Of a stretch of DNA of 64,000 nucleotides, positions 45,801 through 57,800 are shown one piece after another. Both the position numbers and the translations under genes were made by a program. This stretch comes from Pseudomonas chlororaphis (GTDB lineage: Bacteria; Pseudomonadota; Gammaproteobacteria; Pseudomonadales; Pseudomonadaceae). Below the pieces are notes generated by a model, which did not search any database, was not told the DNA's origin, and saw nothing but the letters and a program-made list of their open reading frames with translations. The DNA is taken from NCBI RefSeq assembly GCF_003731765.1, contig NZ_MOAL01000004.1, forward strand, positions 1,426,001 through 1,490,000, given 5' to 3'. Numbering within the stretch: the first letter of the stretch is position 1; each line of letters begins with the position of its first letter.

Positions 45801-48800
45801 GAACCGGGGGACATCCAGCAACACCTGGAGCACTTCCCGGGGATTTCCGAGGCGGTGGTGCTGGTGCGCGAAGACGTGCCGGGCGACCCGCGCCTGGTGG
45901 CCTACTACAGCACCCGCGCCGACAGCCCCGTGCCCGAGGCCGAGGCCTTGCGCGAGCACCTGTTGCAGCACCTGCCGGAGTACATGGTGCCGGCGCTGTT
46001 CGTGGCGTTGCCGGCGTTGCCCCTGACCCCCAACGGCAAACTCGACCGCAAGGCCCTGCCGGCCCCGGATCAGTCGGCACTGTTGCAGCGTGCCTATGCC
46101 GCCCCGGTGGGCGAAGTGGAAACCACCCTGGCGCGGATCTGGGCCGAGGTGCTCAAGGTCGAGCAGGTGGGGCGTCATGACCACTTCTTCGAACTGGGCG
46201 GGCATTCGCTGCTGGCGGTGAGCCTGATCGAGCGGATGCGCCAGGTCGGCCTCAGCGCTGACGTGCGCGTGCTGTTCAGCCAGCCGACCCTGGCTGCGCT
46301 GGCGGCGGCCGTGGGCAGCGGGCGTGAAATCGAGGTGCCGGCCAACCGGATCGGCGCCGATTGCCGGCACATCACGCCAGAGTTGCTGCCGTTGCTGGAC
46401 CTGAGCCAGGAGGCCATCGACCGTATCGTTGCCAGCGTCCCGGGCGGCGCGGCCAACGTGCAGGACATCTACCCCCTGGCGCCGCTCCAGGAAGGCATTC
46501 TCTATCACCACTTGATGGCGGAGCAGGGCGACCCCTACCTGTTGCAGTCGCAGATGGCCTTTGACAGCCGGCAGCGCTTGCAGGTGTTTACCGACGCCTT
46601 GCAGCAGGTCATCGAGCGTCACGACATCCTGCGCACCAGCGTGCTGTGGCAAGGCCTGGAGCAACCGGTGCAGGTGGTCTGGCGCCACGCCGAACTGCAG
46701 GTGCAGGAGGTGGTGCTGGACGCCGCCGACGGCGATGTCCTGGGCCAGTTGCAGCAGCGCTACGACGCCCGGCATTACCGCCTGGACATGACCCGTGCGC
46801 CGCTGATCCAGCTGTTGCACGCCAAGGACCCGGTGCAGCAGCGGGTGGTCGCGATCCTGTTGTTCCATCACCTGGCCATGGACCACACCGCGCTGGAAGT
46901 GGTGGGCCATGAACTGAGTGCCTTCCTCGGCGGCCAGGGCGCGAGCCTGGGGGCGCCGGTGCCGTATCGCAATTACGTGGCCCAGGCGTTGCTGGGGGCC
47001 AGCGAGCAGGAACACGAGGTGTTCTTTCGCGACATGCTCGGCGATATCGAACAGCCGACCCTGGCGTTCGGCTTGCAGGACGTGCAGGGCGATGGCCGCG
47101 ACATCGAAGAGGTCAGCCAGGTTCTGGCGGGCGAACTCAGCGGGCGTATCCGTCGCCAGGCCCGTGGCCTGGGGGTCAGCGCCGCGAGCCTGTTCCACCT
47201 GGCCTGGGCCCGGGTCCTGAGCGCCACCAGCGGCCAGCCCAACACGGTGTTCGGCACCGTGCTGATGGGCCGGATGCAGGGCGGCGAGGGGGCCGATCGG
47301 GCCCTGGGGATGTTTATCAACACCTTGCCGTTGCGGGTGGATATCGACGCCACCTCGGTGCGCGACGGGGTACGGGCGACCCATGCCCGGCTCACGGCGT
47401 TGCTCGGCCACGAACACGCCTCCCTGGCCCTGGCCCAGCGCTGCAGCCAGGTGGCGGCGCCGCTGCCGTTGTTCAGCGCCATGCTCAACTATCGCCACAG
47501 TGCCCAGGCGCAGGTGCAGCCGGCGACCCAGGCGCTGTGGCAGGGCATCCAGACCCTGGCCAGCGAGGAGCGCAGCAACTACCCGCTGAGCCTCAACGTG
47601 GATGACTTGGGTGAAGACTTCCGCCTGAACGTCATGACCCCGGCGCGGATTGGCGCCGAGCGGGTGTGCGGCTACATGCGCACGGCCCTCGAAAGCCTGG
47701 TGCAGGCCCTGGAAACGGCGCCGCACACCACCCTGGAACGCCTGGCGATCCTGCCCGCGGCCGAGCGCCAGCAGTTGCTCGGCGACGGTCAGGGCACCGG
47801 GGAGGCCTATGCGGTCGAGCAGACCTTGCATGGCCTGTTCGAGGCCCAGGTGCAGCGCACGCCGCAGGCCGTGGCCGTGCTCATCGACGATCAATCCCTG
47901 AGCTATGCCCAGCTCAATGCCCAGGCCAACCAGGTGGCCCATCGCCTGCTGGCCCTGGGCGTGCGCCCGGATGATCGGGTGGCGATCTGTGTCGAGCGTG
48001 GCTTGTCGATGCTGGTCGGCCTGCTGGGCATCCTCAAGGCCGGCGCCGGTTACGTGCCCATCGACCCGAGCTACCCCGCTGAACGCATTGCGTTCACCCT
48101 GCAAGACAGCGCCCCGGTGGCCCTGCTGCTGCACACCGATACCCTGCAACTGGCGGCTGAATGGCCGCTGGCGCAGATCGACCTCGACAGCCCGGCCTTG
48201 GCCGACGAAGCAACGGACAACCCCCAAGTGCCTGGGCTCAAGGTCTCGCACCTGGCCTACGTGATCTACACCTCGGGCTCCACTGGGCTGCCCAAAGGGG
48301 TGATGGTCGAACATCGCCAGGTCACCCGGTTGTTCTCGGCGACCCAGGGCTGGTTCGACTTCAACCGCCGCGATGTGTGGGCGCTGTTCCACTCCTTCGC
48401 CTTCGACTTCTCGGTCTGGGAAATCTGGGGCGCGCTGCTGCACGGCGGCCAGTTGCTGGTGGTGCCGCAACTGGTCAGCCGTTCGCCGGACGAGTGTTAT
48501 GCCCTGTTGTGCCGGGCCGGGGTGAGCATCCTCAACCAGACCCCGAGCGCGTTCCGCCAGTTGATTGCGGCCCAGGGCCGCAGCGACCTCAAGCACTCCC
48601 TGCGCCAGGTGATATTCGGCGGCGAAGCCCTGGACCCGGGCATCCTCAAGCCCTGGTACGAGCGCGTCGGCAACGCCGGCACGCGGCTGGTGAACATGTA
48701 TGGCATCACCGAAACCACGGTGCATGTGACCTACCGCGCCCTGGAGGCGGCCGATGCCCGCGTGCCGGGTGTCAGCCCGATTGGCGGGCCGATTCCCGAC

Positions 48801-51800
48801 CTGCAGCTGTACCTGCTGGACTCGCAGCACGAACCGGTGCCGGTGGGGGTGGTGGGTGAACTCTACGTCGGCGGCGCCGGGGTGGCCCGGGGTTACCTGA
48901 ACCGTGACGCCTTGAACGCCGAGCGCTTTATTGCCGACCCGTTCAGCACCCAGGCCGCAGGCCGGCTGTACAAGACCGGCGACCTGGGTCGCTGGTTGGC
49001 GGCGGGCAACCTGGAATACCTGGGGCGCAACGACGACCAGGTGAAAATCCGTGGTTTCCGTATCGAGCTCGGCGAAGTCCAGGCCCGCCTGGCCGCGTGC
49101 GATGGGGTGCGCGAAGCCGTGGTGATTGCCCGCGAAGACGAGCCCGGCGACCAGCGCCTGGTGGCCTACCTGGTGGCCGAGGACGGCCAGCAACCAAGCG
49201 CCGCCGAGTTGCGTGAGCAGATGCTCGTGTCCCTGGCCGAGTACATGCTGCCCAGCGCCTTTGTGTTGCTGCAAGCGTTGCCCCTGACCGGCAACGGCAA
49301 GCTGGATCGCAAAGCCTTGCCGGCCCCCGACGGCGCTGCGCTGGCCCGGGGCGGCTATGTCGCCCCGGTGGGCGAGGTCGAACAGCGGATCGCCACCTTG
49401 TGGCAAGAGTTGCTGAAGGTCGAGCAGGTCGGGCGCCATGACAACTTCTTCGAGCTGGGCGGGCATTCGCTGCTGGCGGTCAAGCTGATGGAGCGCATGC
49501 GTCAGCTGGATCTGCGGGCGGATGTGCGGGTGCTGTTCGGCCAGCCGACCCTGGCGGCCCTGGCCGCTGCGGTGGGCGGCACCGACGAAGTACGGGTGCC
49601 GGCCAATCTGATCGGTGCCCGGTGCACGGCGATCACCCCGAACATGCTGCCCCTGGTCAAACTCGACCAGGCCGCCATCGACCGGGTTGTGGCCACGGTG
49701 CCGGGAGGCGCCGGCAATGTGCAGGACATCTACGGCCTGGCGCCGTTGCAGGCGGGGATTCTCTATCACCACCTGAGTAGCCCGGCGGGCGACCCGTACC
49801 TGTTGCAGATGCACCTGGGCTTTAGCGGCCTGGCCCAGGTGAAAGCCTTTGTCAGCGCCCTGCAAGGGGTGATTGCGCGCCACGACATCCTGCGCACCAG
49901 CCTGGTCTGGGACAGCCTCGACGAGCCGGTGCAAGTGGTCTGGCGCGAGGCACCGCTGGCCCTGGAACGGGTCGATGACGACCTGCTGGACGGTGACGTG
50001 CTGGAACAGATGCAACAGCGTTTCGACCCGCGGCACTATCGCCTGGACCTGGGCCAGGCCTCGATCATGCGCTTTGCCTACACCCGTGACGAAGCCAATG
50101 ACCGCTGGCTGGGCGTGTTGCTGCTGCACCACATCTTGTTGGACCACACCTCCCTGGCCGTGCTGGTGGAGGAAATGAGCGCCAGCCTCGGTGGCCTTGC
50201 CGAGGGCCTGGCCGCGCCGGTGCAATACCGCAACTACGTGGCCCAGGCGCGCCTGGGGATCAGCGAAGAGGCCCATGAAGGGTTCTTCCGCGAGATGCTC
50301 GGTGATGTCGAGGAGCCGACCTTGCCGTTCGGCCTGCAAGACGTGCAGGGCGATGGCAGTGGCATCCAGGAGTCGCACCTGGCGCTGGACCCGGCCCTGT
50401 GCCGGGCCGTGCGTGAGCAGGCACGGCAGCTTGGGGTCAGCGCCGCGAGCCTGATGCACCTGGCCTGGGCGCAAGTGCTGGGCCAGGTTTCGGGCCAGGA
50501 TGACGTGGTGTTCGGCACTGTGTTGCTGGGGCGGATGCAGGGCGGCGAGGGTGCCGATCGGGCCCTGGGCATGTTTATCAATACCTTGCCGCTGCGGGTA
50601 GCAGTCGGCGCCATGACCGTGCTCGACGGGGTGCGTGCGACCCATGCGCGGCTGGCGCAATTGCTTGGCCATGAACACGCGCCGCTGTCGCTGGCCCAGC
50701 GTTGCAGTGGGGTGCCGGCGGCCACGCCGCTGTTCAGCAGCTTGCTCAACTATCGCCACAATGCGCCGGACGCCGAGGCCGGTAACCCGGCGTCGGTGTG
50801 GGACGGGATCGAAGTGCTCAACGCCCGCGAGCGCAGCAACTACCCGCTGGTGCTCAACGTCAATGACCTGGGGCACGCCTTTGAACTGACGGTCCAGGCC
50901 CTGGCCGAGGTGGACGGGGCACGGGTCGGCGAGTACATGCGCTGTGCCTTGGACAACCTGGTGCGCGCCCTGGAGGAGGCACCGAACACGCCGTTGCAGC
51001 AGTTGTCGATCCTGGCACCGGCCGAACGCGAGCGGGTGCTGCACGGCTTCAACGCCACGGCCCGGGCCTACCCGGACCAGCAGGCGCTGCATCGGCTGTT
51101 CGAAGCCCAGGTGCAGGCCAACCCCCATGCGGTGGCGGCGGTGCATGGCGAGCACCTGCTCAGCTATGAACAGCTGAACCAGCGTGCCAACCGCCTGGCC
51201 CATGCCTTGCTGGGCCTGGGCGTGCAGCCGGGGGACAGCGTCGCGACTCTGTTGCCCCGTTCCCTGGACTTGCTGACCAGCCAACTGGCGATCAGCAAGT
51301 GCGCGGCGGCCTATGTGCCGCTGGACATCAACGCCCCGGCGGAGCGCCAGTTGTTCATGCTGGCCGACAGCCAGGCACGGCTGCTGCTGACCCACAGCGG
51401 TGAACTGCTGGCGTGCCCGAGCCAACGCATCGAATTGGACCGCCTGGACCTCGACCCGCAGCCCACCCGCAACCCTGACCTGGCGCCGTCGTCCGAAAGC
51501 GTGGCGTACATCATGTACACCTCCGGTTCCACCGGCACGCCGAAAGGTGTGCGGGTGCCGCACCGTGCGGTCAGCCGCCTGGTGCTGAACAACGGCTACG
51601 CCGATTTCACGGCCCGGGACCGGGTGGCCTTTGCCTCCAACCCGGCGTTCGACGCCAGCACCCTGGAAGTCTGGGCGCCGCTGCTCAATGGCGGGCGCGT
51701 GGTGGTGGTCGACCAGGACGTGGTGCTGTCCAGCCAGGCCCTGGGGGCGCTGTTGCTCGCCCAGGAAGTCAGCGTGCTGTGGATGACCGCCGGGTTGTTC

Positions 51801-54800
51801 CAGCAGCATGCCGACGGCTTGTTGCCGGCGTTCCGCCAACTGCGTTACCTGATGGTCGGCGGCGATGTGCTGGACCCGGCCGTGATCGGCCGGGTGCTGG
51901 CGCACGGCGCGCCCAAGCACCTGCTCAATGGCTACGGCCCGACCGAAGCCACGACCTTTTCCACCACGTTCGAGATCAAGGCGGTGGAGAGCGGGAGCAT
52001 TCCCATCGGCCGGCCAATCGGCAACAGCCGGGCCTATGTGCTGGATGCCCGGCAACAGCCGGTGGCCGTGGGTGTGGTCGGCGAGTTGTACATCGGCGGC
52101 GCCGGGGTGGCCCTGGGTTACCTCAACCAGCCTCAACTGACGGCGGCAATGTTTATCGCCGATCCGTTTATCACCGAGGGCTCTGGCGATGATGCGCAAG
52201 GCTTGATGTACCGCACCGGCGACCTGGCCTGCTGGCGTGAAGACGGCGTGCTGCTATACCAGGGGCGCAATGACCAGCAGGTCAAATTGCGCGGCTTCCG
52301 CATCGAGCTGGGGGAGATTGAAACCCGGGTCGCGGCTTGCGCCGGGGTCAAGGATGTGGCCGTGCTGGTACGCGAAGATGCCCCGGGGGACAAGCGCCTG
52401 GTGGCGTACTGCACCCCGCTGGTGGCCGGCGAAACCCTGGACATCGAAGGGCTGCACAGCACCTTGCAAGGCCAGTTGCCGGATTACATGGTGCCGGCGG
52501 CCTACGTGCAGTTGCCGGTGCTGCCGCTGACCGCCAACGGCAAGCTCGACCGCAAGGCCCTGCCAGCACCGGACGCCTCGGCGCTGCTCAGTCGTGCGTA
52601 CGAAGCGCCCCTGGGTGAGGTGGAAATCACCCTGGCGCGGATCTGGGCCGAGGTGCTCAAGGTCGAGCAAGTGGGGCGTCACGACCACTTCTTCGAACTG
52701 GGCGGGCACTCCCTGCTGGCGGTGAGCCTGATCGAGCGCATGCGCCAGGTTGGCCTCAGCGCCGACGTGCGCGTGCTGTTCAACCAGCCGACCCTGGCCG
52801 CCCTGGCGGCGGCGGTGGGCAGCGGGCGTGAGATCGAAGTCCCGGCCAACCGGATCGGCGCTGATTGCCGGCACATTACGCCAGCGCTGCTGCCGTTGCT
52901 GGACCTGAGCCAGGAGGCCATCGACCTGATCGTCGCCCAAGTCCCGGGCGGCGCGGCCAACGTGCAGGACATCTACCCCTTGGCGCCGTTGCAGGCGGGG
53001 ATTCTCTACCACCACATCAGCGCCGCCCAGGGCGACCCGTACCTGCTGCAATCGCGCCTGAGCTTCGACAGCCTGGAGCGCCTGCAGGCCTTTGCCGAGG
53101 CCTTGCAGCAGGTGATTGCGCGCCACGATATTTTGCGCACCAGCGTGCATTGGCAAGGCCTGGAACAGCCGGTGCAGGTGGTTTGGCGTCACGCCGAACT
53201 GCAGGTACAAGGGCTGCAACTGGACCCGGCGGCGGGGGACATCGTCGAGCAATTGCAGGCGCGTTTCGACGCCCGTCACCACCGTGTGGAACTGACCCAG
53301 GCACCGCTGATGCGCCTGATCCATGCCCCAGACCCACAACACGGGCGAGTGGTCAGCCTGCTGTTGTTCCACCACCTGGCCCTGGACCATACAGCCATGG
53401 AAGTGGTGGGCGCCGAGATGCGTGCGCTGCTGCTGAAACAGCCCGGCCCGTTGGGGACACCGGTGCCGTACCGCAACTACGTGGCCCAGGCCCTGTTGGG
53501 GGCGGGTGAAGAGGAACACGAGGCGTTCTTCCGCGACATGCTCGGGGATGTCGAGGAGCCGACCTTGCCCTTTGGCCTGCAGGACGTGCAGGGCGATGGG
53601 CAGAACATCGACGAGGCGCACTTGCCGTTGCCGCCGGCCCTGAGCCAGCGTCTGCGGGAGCAGGCGCGTCAACTGGGGGTGAGTGCCGCCAGCCTGATGC
53701 ACTTGGCCTGGGCCCAGGTACTGGGCCAGGTGTCCGACCGTGAAGACGTGGTGTTTGGCACCGTGCTGATGGGGCGGATGCAAGGCGGCGAGGGTGCCGA
53801 CCGTGCCCTGGGGGTGTTTATCAACACCTTGCCGCTGCGCGTGGCGCTGGGTGAAACCGGCGTGCGCGAAGGCGTGCGGGCGGTGCACCGGCGCTTGAGT
53901 GCGCTGCTCGGTCACGAGCACGCGTCCCTGGCGTTGGCCCAGCGTTGCAGCCAGGTGGCGGTCAGTGCGCCGCTGTTCAGTGCCTTGCTCAACTATCGCC
54001 ACAGCGCCCACGAAGGGCTGCATGACGAGCAAACACCGTGGGCCGGCATCGAACTGCTGGGGGGCGAGGAACGCAGCAACTACCCGCTGAGCCTGAGCGT
54101 CGATGACCTGGGCCAGGGGTTTGCCTTGAGCGTGTTGGCCGTGGCGCACCTGGGGGCCCAGCGCATCTGCGGTTACATGCACACCGCCCTGGAGCACCTG
54201 GTCCAGGCCCTGGAGCAGAGCCCAGGCGTGGCGTTGAACCGCCTGCCGATCCTGCCCGAGGCCGAACGCCAGCATCTGCTGGAAACCTTCAACGCCAGCA
54301 CTCGGCACTACCCGCGCGGGCAGACCATTCATGGCCTGTTCGAAGCCCGGGCCGCCGAGAGCCCCGACGCGCTGGCAATGGTCCAGGGCTCGCAGCGCTT
54401 GAGCTATGGCGAACTCAACGCCCAGGCCAACCAACTGGCGCAGCACCTGCTGGCATTGGGGGTGCAGCCGGACGAGCGGATCGCCATCTGCGTGCAGCGC
54501 GGTCCGGCGATGCTGGTGGGCCTGCTAGGGATCCTCAAGGCCGGCGCTGCCTATGTGCCGGTGGACCCGGCGCTGCCGAGCGAGCGCCTGCGTTACTTGC
54601 TGGAAGACAGCGCACCCCTGGCGCTTTTGAGCCAAGGGCACCTGCTCGGGCAACTGCCGGCCCTGGCGCTGCCGGTCATCGATCTGGACGCTACGGCCTG
54701 GCATAACGCTGCGCTGGCCAACCCGTCAGGTGCCGGGCTGACCCCGGCGCACTTGGCCTATGTCATCTACACCTCGGGTTCCACCGGCCTGCCCAAAGGG

Positions 54801-57800
54801 GTGATGGTCGAGCACCGGACCTTGGAGAACCTGGTGCACTGGCATAACCAGGCGTTTGCCCAGCAGGCCGGCAGCCAGGTCTCCAGCGTTGCCGGCTTTG
54901 GCTTCGACGCCATGGCCTGGGAAGTCTGGCCGGCCTTGTGCGTGGGGGCGACCCTGCACCTACCGCCACGGGACATCGGCAATGAAAACATCGAGCAGTT
55001 GCTGGCCTGGTGGCAGGCCCAGCCGCTGGAGGTGAGCTTCTTGCCGACACCGGTGGCCGAATACGCTTTCCACCAGCAGTTGCAGCACCCGAGCCTGAAG
55101 ACCCTGCTGATTGGCGGCGATCGCCTGCGCCAGTTCACCCGGGCCCAGGGCTTTGCGGTGATCAACAACTACGGGCCGACCGAAGCCACGGTGGTCGCCA
55201 CCTCGGGCGCGGTGCAGGTGGGGCAGGTGCTGCACATCGGCACACCCATGGCCAATGCCCGGGTCTACCTGCTGGATCGGCAGATGCGTCCGGTGCCGGT
55301 GGGCGTGGCGGGTGAGTTGTACGTGGGCGGCGCCGGGGTCGCCCGGGGTTACCTGAACCGCTCGCAAATGACCGCCGAACGGTTCCTCGCCGACCCGTTC
55401 AGCCAGAACCCTGAGGCGCGCATGTACCGCAGTGGTGACCTGGCGCGCTGGCTGGCCGATGGTTCCATCGAGTACTTGGGGCGTAACGACGACCAGGTGA
55501 AAATCCGTGGCATGCGCATTGAGCTGGGGGAAATCGAAACCGCCCTGGCGCGCTTCCCCGGCTTGAGCGAGGCCGTGGTCCTGGCCCGCGAGGACGGAGC
55601 GGGGCACACGCGCCTGGTGGCGTACTTCACCGCTGCCGAGCACGTGCAGATCGAGGCGCTGCGGGCCGAGCTGCAGGCCAGCCTGCCCGGGCATATGGTG
55701 CCGTCGGCCTATGTGCAATTGCCGGCGCTGCCGCTGACGGCCAACGGCAAGCTGGACCGCAAGGCCTTGCCGGAACCGGCGGCCGAGGACTTGATCAGCC
55801 GCGAATACCAGGCCCCCGAGGGGGCGGTGGAAGTCGCCTTGGCGCAGATCTGGCAGGAGGTGCTCAAGGTCGAGCAGGTGGGGCGTCATGACCACTTCTT
55901 CGAGCTGGGCGGGCATTCGCTGTTGGCCGTCAACCTGATCGAACGCATGCGCCAGGCGGGCATGAGCGCGGATGTGCGCATCCTGTTCAGCCAGCCGACC
56001 CTGGCCGCCCTGGCGGCGGCCGTGGGCAGCGGGCGTGAAGTCCAGGTGCCGGACAACCGCATTCCGGCCGATTGCCAGCGCATCACCCCGGACATGCTGC
56101 CCCTGGTGCAACTCGACCAAGTGACCCTCGACGCGGTACTGGCGCGGGTTCCCGGTGGTGCGGCCAATGTGCAGGACATCTACCCCCTGGCACCGCTGCA
56201 GGAGGGCATCCTCTATCACCACATCACCGCGCGACAGGGCGACCCGTACCTGCTGCAATCCCACATGGCCTTTGCCGACCGTTCGGTGTTCGCGGCCTTC
56301 ACCGAGGCCTTGCAACAGGTCATCGCGCGGCACGACATCCTGCGCACCGGCGTGCTCTGGGAAGGCTTGCAGCAACCGCTGCAAGTGGTGTTGCGCAACG
56401 CTCCGCTGGTGGTGCGCGAGGAACTGCTGGACCCGGCGGCCGGGGACATTCTCGGCCAGCTTCATGCCCTGTACGACGCCCGTCATCACCGCCTGGATAT
56501 CAGCCAGGCGCCACTGATGCGCGTGCATTTCGCCCATGACCCGGCCAATGCGCGGATCGTCGCCGTGGTGCTGTTCCATCACCTGGCCCTGGACCACACC
56601 GCCATGGACGTGGTCGGCCACGAGCTGCGGGCGTTCCTCCTCGGCGAGGGGGGCAACCTGGGGGCGCCGGTGCCGTACCGCAATTACGTGGCCCAGGCGC
56701 GCCTGGGTGTCAGCGAGCAGGAGCATGAGGCGTTTTTCCGCGACATGCTCGGCGACATTGACGAACCGACGCTGCCGTTCGACCTGCAAGACGTGCAGGG
56801 CGACGGCGGGGACATCGAGGAACGCAGCCAGGCCTTGCCGAGTACCCTGAGCGCCCGTTTGCGCCATCAGGCTCGCTTGCAGGGAGTGAGTGCCGCGAGC
56901 CTGTTCCACCTGGCCTGGGCCCGGGTGCTGGCCGGCACCTCGGGCAAGCCGGCGGTGGTCTTCGGCACCGTGCTGCTGGGGCGGATGCAGGGCGGCGAGG
57001 GCGCGGATCGGGCCCTGGGCATGTTTATCAATACCTTGCCGTTGCGGGTCAACGTCGACCAGGTTTCGGTGCGCGAGGGGCTGCGGGCCACCCACGGGCG
57101 GCTCAGTGCCTTGCTCGGCCATGAACATGCGTCCCTGGCCCTGGCCCAGCGTTGCAGCGGGGTGGCGGCGCCGTTGCCGCTGTTCAGTGCCATGCTCAAC
57201 TACCGCCACAGCCAGGACACGCAGCAGCCGGAAGCGGTGCACGCCTCGGCCCATGGCATCCAGACCCTGGCCGGCGAGGAACGCACCAACTACCCGTTGA
57301 GCTTGAACGTGGACGATCGCGGCGAAGGCTTCAGCCTGACCGCCATGACCCCGGCACGGATCGGCGCGCAGCGCATCTGCGGCTACATGCAGACCGCCCT
57401 GGAGTCCCTGGTGGACGCCCTGGAACGGGCGCCGGACATGGCCCTGAATCGCTTGCCGATCCTCCCCGGCGCCGAGCGCCAGCACCTGCTGCTGGACCTC
57501 AACGCCACCGCGGTCGGCTATGACCTCGAGCAGACCTTGCATGGCCTGTTCGAGGCCCAGGTGGAGCGCACGCCAGAGGCGCCGGCACTGCTGGCCGGTG
57601 GGCAGCAACTGAGCTACCGCCAGCTCAACCAGCGGGCCAATCAGTTGGCCCACCACCTGCGGCGCCAGGGCGTGAGTGCCGACAGCCGGGTGGCGATCTG
57701 TGTCGAGCGCGGGCTGGAGATGGTCGTCGGCCTGCTGGCGATCCTCAAGGCCGGCGGCGGTTATGTGCCGATCGACCCGAGCTACCCGGCAGAGCGCATC

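Noticed and set aside
42516..52199. Minus-strand open frame of 3227 codons opposite NRPS2
   Set aside because: Same antisense shadow effect; its repeats simply track the modules on the plus strand.
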